DNA from: a virus
Length of the DNA: 56,895 bases
Virus record (IMG/VR): IMGVR_UViG_3300025400_000022
Coordinates: 1 to 56,895 of that record
Reading direction: 5' to 3' (one strand)
The first letter of the stretch is position 1; every line of letters starts with the position of its first letter. Positions 1 through 5,746 of this stretch are shown here, piece after piece. Below the pieces are notes generated by a model. That model saw nothing but the letters and a program-made list of their open reading frames with translations. It searched no databases and had not been told where the DNA came from. The position numbers and the translations under genes are program-made.

Positions 1-231
1 ATCTACGTTCTGATGGACGATGAACAAGTGGATAAAATGGTCGGCTACCAGTACGAACACGTCATCACACTGGACAGCGCCAGCGAGTACGAGATGCTTT
101 GCGCGGTTGAGGAATGGTTTGAGGAGTCTTGCAGTCTGCGCTTCGTTCAGTCTGTCAGGAGCGCACTAGAGGGTGAAGACCCTAACAAGGGTTTCACCGT
201 TCTGATTGAACAGGGTTTCGGGGAAGACTAG
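1..231 (+). CDS. Small acidic protein, 5' end missing
   Basis: The reading frame is open to the first base of the window, and the first ATG (13) has no ribosome site before it, so this is the 3' part of a gene that starts outside. The visible 76 codons are rich in Asp and Glu and carry no motif I recognise. It is followed by the hairpins at 254-297. It resembles the other short acidic proteins of this arm in size and composition; the function is unknown. Confidence 0.6.
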   Translation: MYVLMDDEQVDKMVGYQYEHVITLDSASEYEMLCAVEEWFEESCSLRFVQSVRSALEGEDPNKGFTVLIEQGFGED

Positions 232-253
232 GGGAGTGGGGTGGCTATCACAG

Positions 254-297
254 CACCCCCTCACTGATACGCCGAGGGGGTGGGGTCACTTGACCCC
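254..297 (+). terminator. Double hairpin after the first gene
   Basis: A 9-bp stem (254-262 with 274-282) is followed at once by a second stem, GGGGTC with GACCCC (282-287/292-297). A T-run (321-326) lies further downstream, directly before the CGCG array. This is probably a transcription end for the gene cut by the window edge. The symmetry would also hinder leftward transcription. Confidence 0.55.
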
Positions 298-325
298 GCC
301 CCCTTGAGGTATCCCCACTCTCTTT

Positions 326-389
326 TTCGCGTGTGTGCACCCGTACGCGAATCGCGTGCAGGAATCGCGTATGCGAATCGCGTGCACGA
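326..389. repeat. CGCG palindrome array 1
   Basis: The array holds several near-palindromes built from TACGCGA and TCGCGTA, for example ACGCGAATCGCGT, interspersed with GTGCAC-like steps. It begins with TTCGCGT directly after the T-run and ends with a GCACGAG step. No open frame with a start signal uses it. Together with 390-503 it fills the 338-bp gap between the first two genes. Confidence 0.8.
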
Positions 390-427
390 GATGACAATGG
401 CAATTTTACAAATAAAGTTGGGGAAAA

Positions 428-456
428 ATTATACCATAACGTCGGCCACAAGTCAA
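428..456 (-). promoter_or_regulatory. Leftward promoter facing array 1
   Basis: On the minus strand there is TTGACT (456-451), a 17-bp spacer and TATAAT (433-428), the -10 being preceded by TGG (extended -10). Initiation would fall near 421, and the RNA would run left through array 1 towards the terminator hairpins. No ribosome site with an open frame follows, so a non-coding or antisense RNA is the simplest product. Confidence 0.6.
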
Positions 457-467
457 GTCAATTCTAC

Positions 468-482
468 AGATAATGCCTATCT
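468..482. promoter_or_regulatory. AGATA-N5-TATCT dyad 1
   Basis: This is a perfect 15-bp dyad with spacer ATGCC, centred at 475. The centre is 19 bp from the outer edge of the leftward -35 and 29 bp from the first base of the rightward -35. The same geometry recurs at 1789 and 2523. It is likely a binding site for a dimeric regulator; the protein is unknown. Confidence 0.6.
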
Positions 483-503
483 CAAAAAAAGATTGAAACC
501 GGC

Positions 504-554
504 TTGACTTTCTTCCCTGCACCTGCCATAATGGATACGTCGGGGAAAAGCCCC
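504..554 (+). promoter_or_regulatory. Rightward promoter and 5' mRNA hairpin, unit 2
   Basis: TTGACT (504-509), 17 bp, CATAAT (527-532). The expected start is near 539, so the mRNA begins with the hairpin GGGG-AAAAG-CCCC (542-554), then the ribosome site AAAGGAG (558-564) and ATG at 570. The -10 region and the loop are shared with the other promoters of this arm. Confidence 0.75.
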
Positions 555-569
555 AACAAAGGAGATGAG

Positions 570-1001
570 ATGACCTACACCTACGAAACGCCTAAGGGCG
601 GAGTGTTCGAGAGCAACTATGCCCTCACAAAAGAACGTAGCGCCGACATTTGGTTCTGCGAAGGCGGTGGCATTGTAAACGCAATTGGAGACTACTACTA
701 TGGCAACGGTCGGGTGACTATCTACTGCTTGGGGGAGATGCGCCTAAACTTGGCAGACGGAACAGTCTGGCGAAGTGCTTGGGACTTGCCTAGCAACATC
801 ACTAACGACGAAGAACTAATGAACGTGTGGAGCGCCCCCGAAAACGACGTGGTGAACAACTGTTGGATAGAACTGTTCGACACCAGCGAGGGACAAGACG
901 TTGAGAACGAAGAGACCTACATCATTTGCGGGGACATTTGGGAAGCAATAGACGAAGCCCACGCCTACCTAGTGGCCACCTATCCAGAAGTTGAAGGGTA
1001 G
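570..1001 (+). CDS. Hypothetical protein, 143 aa
   Basis: The start is ATG 570, five bases after AAAGGAG; earlier in-frame starts lie inside the promoter. The protein is acidic with scattered Trp and Tyr and no signal peptide or membrane segment. I do not recognise a family. It is the only gene of its unit, flanked on both sides by promoter/array cassettes, so it is probably transcribed alone. Confidence 0.8.
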   Translation: MTYTYETPKGGVFESNYALTKERSADIWFCEGGGIVNAIGDYYYGNGRVTIYCLGEMRLNLADGTVWRSAWDLPSNITNDEELMNVWSAPENDVVNNCWIELFDTSEGQDVENEETYIICGDIWEAIDEAHAYLVATYPEVEG

Positions 1002-1012
1002 GTGGTGCAGGG

Positions 1013-1034
1013 TTCGCGTATACACACACGCGAA
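1013..1034. repeat. CGCG palindrome array 2 (short)
   Basis: This is the shortest array: one inverted repeat, TTCGCGT with ACGCGAA, eight bases apart. Its gap also lacks the leftward promoter and the AT-rich GGGGAAAAATTAT box found in most others, so it looks like a reduced cassette. Confidence 0.65.
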
Positions 1035-1057
1035 GAATCTCGAGGTATCTAGAAAAA

Positions 1058-1072
1058 AGATAGGGGGTATCT
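1058..1072. promoter_or_regulatory. AGATA-N5-TATCT dyad 2
   Basis: A perfect dyad with spacer GGGGG, centred at 1065. Here it lies 19 bp, not 29, upstream of the rightward -35, which is one helical turn closer; no leftward promoter is present. Another TATCT half-site lies at 1046-1050. Confidence 0.55.
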
Positions 1073-1083
1073 ACGAAAGTGAT

Positions 1084-1134
1084 TTGACTTTTTTCCCTGC
1101 ACCTGTCATAATGGATACATACCGAAAAGCGGTA
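1084..1134 (+). promoter_or_regulatory. Rightward promoter and 5' mRNA hairpin, unit 3
   Basis: TTGACT (1084-1089), 17 bp, CATAAT (1107-1112). The hairpin UACCG-AAAAG-CGGUA (1120-1134) begins at the expected transcription start. AAAGGAG (1141-1147) precedes ATG 1153. Confidence 0.75.
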
Positions 1135-1152
1135 TAACGAAAAGGAGAAACA

Positions 1153-1611
1153 ATGACCACAACCACTTACCCTGCTAAGGGAGTAATCACCTCTAGTTGC
1201 ACCTGCTACTACTGCCCTAGTTGCGAGATGACTTTCACGGACGACACCTATCCCGAAAACTGCGACTGCGGGACACCCTGCACACCTGCCTATGAGTCTT
1301 GCTCCGGCGAGTGCTGGGACTTCGCAACCGAAGACTTTGCCTACAACGCTTTTACTCCGTGGTGCTTGGCGAACGAGACCGACGAGTTCGCTATCTATGG
1401 TCGGCGTATGGGTTGGACTAACGGTAGCGGACACACGGGACGACTGACCGCGTTCAGGGAATTGCTGAACAACCTGACCCTGAACGGGGACTTCATTCTT
1501 CGCTGGGAGTTGAGCGAAGACAACAAGACCCTGACCGTCATTCGCTCTAGCCACGACGAAATGGGTGCGATGTTTGAGGTAGTGCCGTGGAATGAGGGAG
1601 ACGACGAGTAG
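1153..1611 (+). CDS. Cys-rich protein, probable zinc binder, 152 aa
   Basis: About nine Cys occur between residues 16 and 53, including CTC, CPSC and CDCG groups, followed by an acidic C-terminal part rich in Trp. The Cys spacing suits one or two zinc ribbons, but I cannot name a family. Start ATG 1153 follows AAAGGAG. It is a single-gene unit with its own promoter and leader hairpin. Role unknown; nucleic-acid or protein binding through zinc is a guess. Confidence 0.8.
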   Translation: MTTTTYPAKGVITSSCTCYYCPSCEMTFTDDTYPENCDCGTPCTPAYESCSGECWDFATEDFAYNAFTPWCLANETDEFAIYGRRMGWTNGSGHTGRLTAFRELLNNLTLNGDFILRWELSEDNKTLTVIRSSHDEMGAMFEVVPWNEGDDE

Positions 1612-1617
1612 GAGTAG

Positions 1618-1637
1618 GGTGGGGGGCGACCCCCACC
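1618..1637 (+). terminator. Stable hairpin with GCGA tetraloop
   Basis: GGTGGGGG (1618-1625) pairs with CCCCCACC (1630-1637) around GCGA, a GNRA-type tetraloop. It starts seven bases after the stop codon of the Cys-rich gene. There is no long T-run after it, so it may block exonucleases as much as stop polymerase. Confidence 0.45.
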
Positions 1638-1649
1638 TGAAACACCCCC

Positions 1650-1715
1650 TTCGCGTATGCCCGCATACACGCGAATCGCGTATCGCGTACACATACACGC
1701 GAACACGCACGCGAG
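1650..1715. repeat. CGCG palindrome array 3
   Basis: About six CGCG cores, with inverted repeats TTCGCGTATG/CATACACGCGAA and TCGCGTATCGCGTA. It is followed by the AT-rich box (1719-1746), which shares a stretch of more than 20 bp with the box at 403-424. Confidence 0.8.
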
Positions 1716-1741
1716 GAGATTTTACAAATAAAGTTGGGGAG

Positions 1742-1770
1742 ATTTTAGCACACGGGGCCACAAAAGTCAA
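1742..1770 (-). promoter_or_regulatory. Leftward promoter facing array 3
   Basis: Minus strand: TTGACT (1770-1765), 17 bp, TAAAAT (1747-1742). The RNA would enter the AT-rich box and array 3. No coding frame with a ribosome site follows. Confidence 0.5.
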
Positions 1771-1781
1771 GCATCAAAAGG

Positions 1782-1796
1782 AGATAGCCCCTATCT
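1782..1796. promoter_or_regulatory. AGATA-N5-TATCT dyad 3
   Basis: A perfect dyad with spacer GCCCC, centred at 1789. It is 19 bp from the leftward -35 edge (1770) and 29 bp from the rightward -35 (1818), the same as dyads 1 and 4. Confidence 0.6.
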
Positions 1797-1817
1797 CAAA
1801 AATAGTTGGAAAACGAT

Positions 1818-1871
1818 TTGACTTTTGCCCCGACCTATGGCATACTAGTTAGGTCGAGGAAACGCCGAGAC
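1818..1871 (+). promoter_or_regulatory. Rightward promoter and 5' hairpin, unit 4
   Basis: TTGACT (1818-1823), 17 bp, CATACT (1841-1846). The 5' hairpin (1853-1871) is GUC, then tandem G-A/A-G mismatches, then GG, loop AAACG, CC and GAC. Tandem sheared G-A pairs would keep the stem continuous. A GGATTACAACA ribosome-site region precedes ATG 1895. Confidence 0.65.
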
Positions 1872-1894
1872 AAACTACCGAAAGGATTACAACA

Positions 1895-2335
1895 ATGGAA
1901 CACGTCACTTACGGCACTGAGGTTGCCTCCGAGTTCACGCCCACTACCACCGCCGAGTTGGCGTTGGAAAACCGTGAGCGTGCAGTTGGGGTCAAGGAGC
2001 GTGCCATCACCGCTAAGGAGAATGACCTCTCCGAGCGTGAAGCATACCTCTCAAATGTCAAGGGTCAGATTATTGAGTTGGCTAAGTCCCTGATGGGTGA
2101 TGACGTTATTGTCGTTCAGCGTGAAGACTTTGATACTTTGGTTGATTTGGTGGAGACGGCTATCTCTAACTCCGAGGATAGCAAGGCGGCTATTGAAGAT
2201 TTGCAGTCTGAAATCTATGACCTGAAGCGGAACGCCGACAGCGTTGAGAGTAGCGCCGAAGATGCAAGTAGCAACCTTGAGAGTTCGCTTGCGGACTTGG
2301 AGAACGCCCTAGACAACCTGAAGGGTCTCGCTTAG
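1895..2335 (+). CDS. Coiled-coil protein, 146 aa
   Basis: The protein is acidic and almost entirely helical by composition. Residues ~22-70 and ~85-143 show long runs of Glu, Lys, Ala and Leu with heptad-like spacing and no Cys or Trp. It looks like a coiled-coil oligomer or binding protein. Start ATG 1895 lies about 9 bases after AAAGGA. Single-gene unit with its own promoter and leader hairpin. No family recognised. Confidence 0.8.
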   Translation: MEHVTYGTEVASEFTPTTTAELALENRERAVGVKERAITAKENDLSEREAYLSNVKGQIIELAKSLMGDDVIVVQREDFDTLVDLVETAISNSEDSKAAIEDLQSEIYDLKRNADSVESSAEDASSNLESSLADLENALDNLKGLA

Positions 2336-2345
2336 GCAACGGGTA

Positions 2346-2371
2346 GGGGGTTGGGCGCAAGCCCGACCCCC
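2346..2371 (+). terminator. GC-rich hairpin with GCAA tetraloop
   Basis: An eleven-pair stem (2346-2356 with 2361-2371, one G-T pair) is capped by GCAA, a GNRA loop. A second small CCCC/GGGG hairpin and ATTT follow, directly before array 4. Probable end of the coiled-coil gene transcript. Confidence 0.6.
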
Positions 2372-2391
2372 GATAACCCCGTTGGGGGCAT

Positions 2392-2442
2392 TTCGCGTAT
2401 GTAGGCACGCGATTCGCGTATCGCGTACGTATGCACGCGAAG
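2392..2442. repeat. CGCG palindrome array 4
   Basis: Begins TTTCGCGTATG and ends GCACGCGAA, with ACGCGATTCGCGT in the middle, a perfect palindrome around one base. The same family as the other six arrays. Confidence 0.8.
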
Positions 2443-2475
2443 CGACCCGAGGATTTTTAGAAAACGTATGGGGAA

Positions 2476-2504
2476 ATTATACCATAGGCCACACCAAAAG
2501 TCAA
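2476..2504 (-). promoter_or_regulatory. Leftward promoter facing array 4
   Basis: Minus strand: TTGACT (2504-2499), 17 bp, TGG plus TATAAT (2481-2476). The transcript would cross the AT-rich box and array 4; no gene lies on that strand. Confidence 0.6.
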
Positions 2505-2515
2505 GTATCAAAGGC

Positions 2516-2530
2516 AGATAGTCCCTATCT
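2516..2530. promoter_or_regulatory. AGATA-N5-TATCT dyad 4
   Basis: A perfect dyad with spacer GTCCC, centred at 2523: 19 bp from the leftward -35 edge (2504) and 29 bp from the rightward -35 (2552). Confidence 0.6.
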
Positions 2531-2551
2531 AAAAAAAAGATGCGTTTTGAC

Positions 2552-2603
2552 TTGACAGCGACGCCGAGACCTGTCATAATGGATACGTTCCGAAATGCGG
2601 AGC
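2552..2603 (+). promoter_or_regulatory. Rightward promoter and 5' hairpin for the antirestriction gene
   Basis: TTGACA (2552-2557), 17 bp, CATAAT (2575-2580). Leader hairpin GUUCCG-AAAUG-CGGAGC (2587-2603; one U-G pair). AAAGGAG then precedes ATG 2626. The loop differs from AAAAG at two positions while the stem stays paired. Confidence 0.75.
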
Positions 2604-2625
2604 AACTAATCAAAGGAGCAAGCAA

Positions 2626-3516
2626 ATGAGCAAGACCGCTTACGAGGTAGTCGCCCAGACTATCATCAAGCAACTGGAAAACAACGTCGCACCGTGGCGC
2701 AAGGAATGGATAGCCTACGGATACAAGCCTAAGTCAATGAGCAGTGGCAAGACCTACAAGGGTATGAACTTTATGCTCTTGATGTTTGAGGCTATGGACA
2801 AGGGCTACGAAAGCCCGTGGTGGGGAACGTTCAAGCAGATTACCGAGCGTGGAGGCGTGGTCACGAAGGGCGAGAGGGGCACTCCCGTAGTCCTGTGGAA
2901 GCAGTTTGAGACCGAAAACGCTGACGGGGACAAGAAGAAGGCGGTGGTGATGCGCTACTTCACCGTGTTCAACGCCCAGCAAGCGACGTGGGAAGACGGG
3001 AAAGCGCCAGCCTACGATAAGCCCGTTGCCCGTGATGCCGTTGCAGTCATTGAGGGGGCGCAGAGCATTATGGACAACTACTTCGCCCGTGACAATGCAC
3101 CGAGCCTAGCCTTTGGTGGAAACCGAGCCTACTACTCACCTAGTCGAGACGGTATCCAACTTCCCCAGCAGTCCAACTTCGTGAGCGATAGTTCGTTCTA
3201 TGCAACGGCGTTTCACGAGATGGGTCACTCAACCGGTCACAAGTCACGCCTAAACCGTGACGGCGTCGTGGAAAACCACTACTTCGGTAGCGAACTCTAC
3301 AGCGAAGAGGAATTGGTGGCAGAGTTCACGAGTGCGTTTTTGTGCAGTGAAACCGGTGTTTTGCCCGAGACACTGGACAACAGCACCGCTTACATCAAGT
3401 CTTGGCTGAAGGTTCTGAAGAACGACCCGAAGATGCTAGTAAAGGCAGTGGGTCGGGCGCAGAAGGCTACGAACTTCATCACCGGCGCAGAGACGGAGAC
3501 GGTGGAAGCCGAGTAG
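2626..3516 (+). CDS. ArdC-like antirestriction protein, 296 aa
   Basis: The N-terminal part (about residues 1-125) matches the ssDNA-binding domain of ArdC/TraC-type proteins: a helix beginning AYEVVAQTIIKQLE, then NVAPWRKEW and a Y-K-G-M-N motif. The C-terminal part is a zincin-like metallopeptidase domain with HEMGHSTGH (HExxH, about residue 198) and a downstream ELVAEFTSAF helix that supplies the third ligand in this family. ArdC proteins are carried by plasmids and phages and protect incoming DNA against restriction. Length is typical. It is the only gene of its unit, with a strong promoter, which fits early expression right after injection. Confidence 0.85.
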   Translation: MSKTAYEVVAQTIIKQLENNVAPWRKEWIAYGYKPKSMSSGKTYKGMNFMLLMFEAMDKGYESPWWGTFKQITERGGVVTKGERGTPVVLWKQFETENADGDKKKAVVMRYFTVFNAQQATWEDGKAPAYDKPVARDAVAVIEGAQSIMDNYFARDNAPSLAFGGNRAYYSPSRDGIQLPQQSNFVSDSSFYATAFHEMGHSTGHKSRLNRDGVVENHYFGSELYSEEELVAEFTSAFLCSETGVLPETLDNSTAYIKSWLKVLKNDPKMLVKAVGRAQKATNFITGAETETVEAE

Positions 3517-3522
3517 TGGCAG

Positions 3523-3567
3523 GGGGTCGGGGCGAACGTGTGTTCGCTCCGGCTCCGCCATTTTTTT
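3523..3567 (+). terminator. Intrinsic terminator after the antirestriction gene
   Basis: A 15-pair stem (3523-3537 with 3542-3556, a few G-T pairs) with loop GTGT, then GCCA and seven T (3561-3567). The T-run runs straight into CGCG array 5. This is the clearest intrinsic terminator of the left arm. Confidence 0.8.
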
Positions 3568-3623
3568 CGCGTGCGTGTATACGCGAATCGCGTAGGCGCG
3601 GGTACGCGAATCGCGTACGCGAG
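3567..3623. repeat. CGCG palindrome array 5
   Basis: Contains two copies of TACGCGAATCGCGTA separated by a GGCGCGG step, bounded by TTCGCGT on the left and CGCGAGA on the right. Confidence 0.8.
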
Positions 3624-3698
3624 AGGATTTCTAAAGAAACTACGGGCGAAAGTAGCCAGTTTTTGAGAAAAAGATGGGGAAAAATTATCGCACGACTA

Positions 3699-3727
3699 AT
3701 TATAGCGTATGCGTGAGTGAAAGTCAA
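3699..3727 (-). promoter_or_regulatory. Leftward promoter facing array 5
   Basis: Minus strand: TTGACT (3727-3722), 17 bp, TATAAT (3704-3699). It lies 16 bp further right of the AT-rich box than in the other cassettes. No AGATA-N5-TATCT dyad is found here. Confidence 0.6.
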
Positions 3728-3741
3728 GAATAATTACGTGT

Positions 3742-3767
3742 CATACTGTAAGCCCCTCAGACGGGTT
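3742..3767 (+). promoter_or_regulatory. Possible extended -10 promoter for 3787 gene
   Basis: TGTCATACT (-10 CATACT, 3742-3747) resembles the other -10 elements, but no -35 lies 17 bp upstream. A weak hairpin AGCCC/GGGUU (3751-3755/3763-3767) follows, so the arrangement imitates the other units with a degraded -35. Confidence 0.35.
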
Positions 3768-3786
3768 ATTTATGGGAAGGTATCAG

Positions 3787-4077
3787 ATGACACAGAACTT
3801 GTATTTCGTGACGGCAGACGGGCTTATAGGCATCGCTGACGGGCTTTTGCTTGTGCGCAGTGACGAGGTGACTTGGACAGAGTTGCAGGAAGCCGTAGAG
3901 AAGCCTAATCCGAAGTCGCAGGTTATGCGACTGCTACAGCGTGACAAGGGTATTCGCCCAGACGCAGTTGCACTAACTAAGGCCACAGCGTTCACCACAC
4001 CAGAGGCGGCGCAGGAGTTCCGAGAAGACCTTGAAGAAAAAGGTTGGACTTGGCTTGACAAGGACACAAACCCCTGA
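3787..4077 (+). CDS. Hypothetical protein, 96 aa
   Basis: ATG 3787 is preferred over ATG 3772 because GGGAAGG (3774-3780) sits six bases before it. The protein is mixed alpha/beta with an LIGIADGLLLV hydrophobic stretch near the N-terminus that is too short and interrupted to be a membrane segment. A promoter for the next unit lies inside its last 25 bases. No family recognised. Confidence 0.7.
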   Translation: MTQNLYFVTADGLIGIADGLLLVRSDEVTWTELQEAVEKPNPKSQVMRLLQRDKGIRPDAVALTKATAFTTPEAAQEFREDLEEKGWTWLDKDTNP

Positions 4078-4106
4078 TACAATGGTTGAGTACCGGAAAA
4101 GCCGGT
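4055..4106 (+). promoter_or_regulatory. Rightward promoter and 5' hairpin inside a gene end
   Basis: TTGACA (4055-4060), 17 bp, TACAAT (4078-4083). The -35 lies within the last codons of the upstream gene and the -10 directly follows its stop. Leader hairpin ACCGG-AAAAG-CCGGU (4092-4106). Confidence 0.75.
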
Positions 4107-4128
4107 GCTTTTATCAGAAGGGATTACC

Positions 4129-4515
4129 GTGGGAGACCGTGGAAACATCAAGTTAGTTAGTGAATACGGACAGCCGATTTACTTTTACACTCATTGGACT
4201 GCTTACCGACTGCCCGAAATTGTGGCGCAGGGGCTGGACAAGGGGCGTGACCGGTGGGGCGATGAGGACTACCTCAATCGTATCATCTTTCAGACGCTCC
4301 TCGGAGGCGACGAGAGCAACCTTTCTTACGGCATCAGTACCCGTGAGGCTGGCGACGCTTGGCGCTTGGTAGAAGTAGACCACGTAAAGGAAGAAGTTTC
4401 TATCTATGAGCGTGTCTACAGCGAAGACTTTGCGGACAGTCACTGGCGACCCGTCTATGAGCCTAAGTCGTTTCACGAGTTTGTCCTTGACTTTCTCCCC
4501 GTGGTAGCGGTATGA
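4129..4515 (+). CDS. Conserved-type hypothetical protein, 128 aa
   Basis: GTG 4129 follows AGAAGGGAT; the upstream in-frame GTG (4105) lies in the leader hairpin. The N-terminal motif IYFYTHWTAYRLPEI, followed by a DRWGDEDYLNRII motif, recalls a family of small actinobacterial and phage proteins of unknown role; this is memory of a pattern, not a search. It overlaps the next gene by four bases (ATGA), so the two are translated together. Confidence 0.75.
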   Translation: MGDRGNIKLVSEYGQPIYFYTHWTAYRLPEIVAQGLDKGRDRWGDEDYLNRIIFQTLLGGDESNLSYGISTREAGDAWRLVEVDHVKEEVSIYERVYSEDFADSHWRPVYEPKSFHEFVLDFLPVVAV

Positions 4516-4784
4516 TGAAGTTCGAGGATTGGTGGAACCAGTATCAGCCCCTAGATAATCATTTCCAATCTAGGGCATACTACTTTGTCAAGATGTTCGA
4601 GACCTACGGCGAGGAACTGGAGTTTGTTCAGGGTCAGCCCGTCGAGATGGTGTGGACGGAACTGGACGACGGAACCATTGTGAACGGCTACCACATTGTG
4701 AACAGAATGGGCTACTACATCACAGTCAAGCCGTGGAGCGAGGAAACTGTGGTCGAGGACGAAGAGTTGGAAGAATTGGACTAG
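4512..4784 (+). CDS. Hypothetical protein, 90 aa
   Basis: Starts in a 4-bp overlap with the previous stop. Acidic C-terminus (EDEELEELD), several Trp and Tyr, no membrane segment. A hairpin (4789-4811) follows its stop. No family recognised. Confidence 0.7.
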   Translation: MMKFEDWWNQYQPLDNHFQSRAYYFVKMFETYGEELEFVQGQPVEMVWTELDDGTIVNGYHIVNRMGYYITVKPWSEETVVEDEELEELD

Positions 4785-4788
4785 GAGG

Positions 4789-4811
4789 TTGCCCCCGAAG
4801 TTTGGGGGCAA
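4789..4811 (+). terminator. Hairpin TTGCCCCC/GGGGGCAA
   Basis: An eight-pair stem with loop GAAGTTT starts four bases after the stop codon of the 4512-4784 gene. There is only a short T-poor tail, so termination may be partial. Array 6 begins within ten bases. Confidence 0.55.
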
Positions 4812-4820
4812 TCTCCCCCT

Positions 4821-4884
4821 ATCGCGTGTGCGCATACGCGAAATCGCGTATCGCGTGGGCATGTACGCGAATCGCGTACGCGAA
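4821..4884. repeat. CGCG palindrome array 6
   Basis: Starts with the 20-base palindrome TCGCGTGTGC/GCATACGCGA (one G-T pair) and ends with TACGCGAATCGCGTACGCGAA. The cassette has an AT-rich box (4885-4912) but no leftward promoter and no dyad. Confidence 0.8.
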
Positions 4885-4915
4885 GAGTTTTTCAAAAAAA
4901 AATGGGGAAAATGAT

Positions 4916-4967
4916 TTGACATTGACGTCGGCGTGTGTCATACTGTTTGGGTCGAGAAAACGTCTCG
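4916..4967 (+). promoter_or_regulatory. Rightward promoter and 5' hairpin, unit 9
   Basis: TTGACA (4916-4921), 17 bp, CATACT (4939-4944). Leader hairpin CGAGA-AAACG-UCUCG (4953-4967), the most A-U rich stem of the set yet still perfectly paired. Confidence 0.75.
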
Positions 4968-4990
4968 GCAATTTACCGAAAGGATTACCA

Positions 4991-5197
4991 ATGGCGACAG
5001 CCACTAAGAAAGTTGTAAGCACCGAGGTTCAGGATACTGAAGATGACAGCCCTACGTCGTACAGCGTGACGGTAATGGTTGAGTACCGGTTTGACGTAGA
5101 TGCCGACGGCGAAGCGGAAGCGGAAGCCGAGGGCTGGCGCTACGAAGACTACAAGGGTTTTGCATCAGTATACAGCATTGACGTGGAGGAGAACTAA
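4991..5197 (+). CDS. Small acidic protein, 68 aa
   Basis: ATG 4991 follows AAAGGATTACCA. The C-terminal half carries a D/E/A-rich repeat (GEAEAEAEG) and aromatic residues. First gene of a four-gene run with 1-4 bp overlaps (4991-5674). No family recognised. Confidence 0.75.
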   Translation: MATATKKVVSTEVQDTEDDSPTSYSVTVMVEYRFDVDADGEAEAEAEGWRYEDYKGFASVYSIDVEEN

Positions 5198-5343
5198 TGA
5201 CCAACTACACCACTATTGAGCAGTTAGTAGAGGCGGTGCAGAAAGCACTCCCGAATTGCGACATTGACCTTGACAACGAGGGTCAGGTCATCATTTACAC
5301 CAACTATTCATTCATTGACGGCGTTCTAAAGGAGAGCGAATAA
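5197..5343 (+). CDS. Small protein, 48 aa
   Basis: Starts on the last base of the previous stop (TAATG) with GGAGGAG upstream. The pattern of a short helix followed by DIDLDNEGQVIIYTN resembles small phage proteins with one helix and a beta hairpin. Function unknown. Confidence 0.65.
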   Translation: MTNYTTIEQLVEAVQKALPNCDIDLDNEGQVIIYTNYSFIDGVLKESE

Positions 5344-5513
5344 TGGCAAAAATGTATGTAGGCTTTGACGGCAACTATGGTAGCGCCGAGGATTACGACC
5401 TCTTTATCTTCGACACCGAGGATTTTAGCGAGGCGCAACTGCACCTTTTTGATGAAGACCCCGCCGAGTTTTACCTACGGGCGACGAGCGACGACTGGGA
5501 GGGCTTAGAGTGA
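5343..5513 (+). CDS. Small acidic protein, 56 aa
   Basis: Begins in a TAATG overlap, preceded by AAGGAGAGCG. Very acidic (many Asp and Glu, one Lys, one Arg). The charge suggests it could act as a DNA mimic or binder of a basic partner, but nothing specific supports that. Confidence 0.6.
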   Translation: MAKMYVGFDGNYGSAEDYDLFIFDTEDFSEAQLHLFDEDPAEFYLRATSDDWEGLE

Positions 5514-5674
5514 GGAGCGCAACCGAGGCGTCGAGCGCCCTTATCCTATACGCCGAGCGCAAGTTTCACGGCGAGGAGACGGAAGCCAACGAACTGCTGT
5601 ATTCTTTGCTAGTAGAGATGCTACAGTGGAACGTAGCAGTCACGGACAAAGTTTTCGATTTCTTTGACCACTGA
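5510..5674 (+). CDS. Small helical protein, 54 aa
   Basis: The GTG start overlaps the previous stop by four bases (GTGA). Predominantly helical composition with ELLYSLLVEMLQW in the middle. The next promoter begins directly after its stop. Confidence 0.55.
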   Translation: MRSATEASSALILYAERKFHGEETEANELLYSLLVEMLQWNVAVTDKVFDFFDH

Positions 5675-5675
5675 C

Positions 5676-5727
5676 TTGACAAAGTAAAAAACCCCTGTTA
5701 TAATAGATGAGTACCGGAAAAGCCGGT
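5676..5727 (+). promoter_or_regulatory. Consensus promoter and 5' hairpin, unit 13
   Basis: TTGACA (5676-5681), exactly 17 bp, TATAAT (5699-5704): a perfect match to the sigma-70 consensus. Leader hairpin ACCGG-AAAAG-CCGGU (5713-5727), identical to that at 4092. Confidence 0.85.
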
Positions 5728-5746
5728 GCAGAGACAAAGGAGCATA

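Noticed and set aside
248-451. Minus-strand open frames across the CGCG arrays (also near 922-1770, 3479-3727, 4551-4922, 7292-7510) with similar peptides
   Set aside because: The likeness follows from the repeated DNA. The frames have no ribosome site, and in several the -10 of the leftward promoter lies inside the frame, so no start codon remains after the RNA start.
4105-4128. GTG 4105 as start of the 4129-4515 gene
   Set aside because: It lies in the leader hairpin; GTG 4129 has AGAAGGGAT in front.
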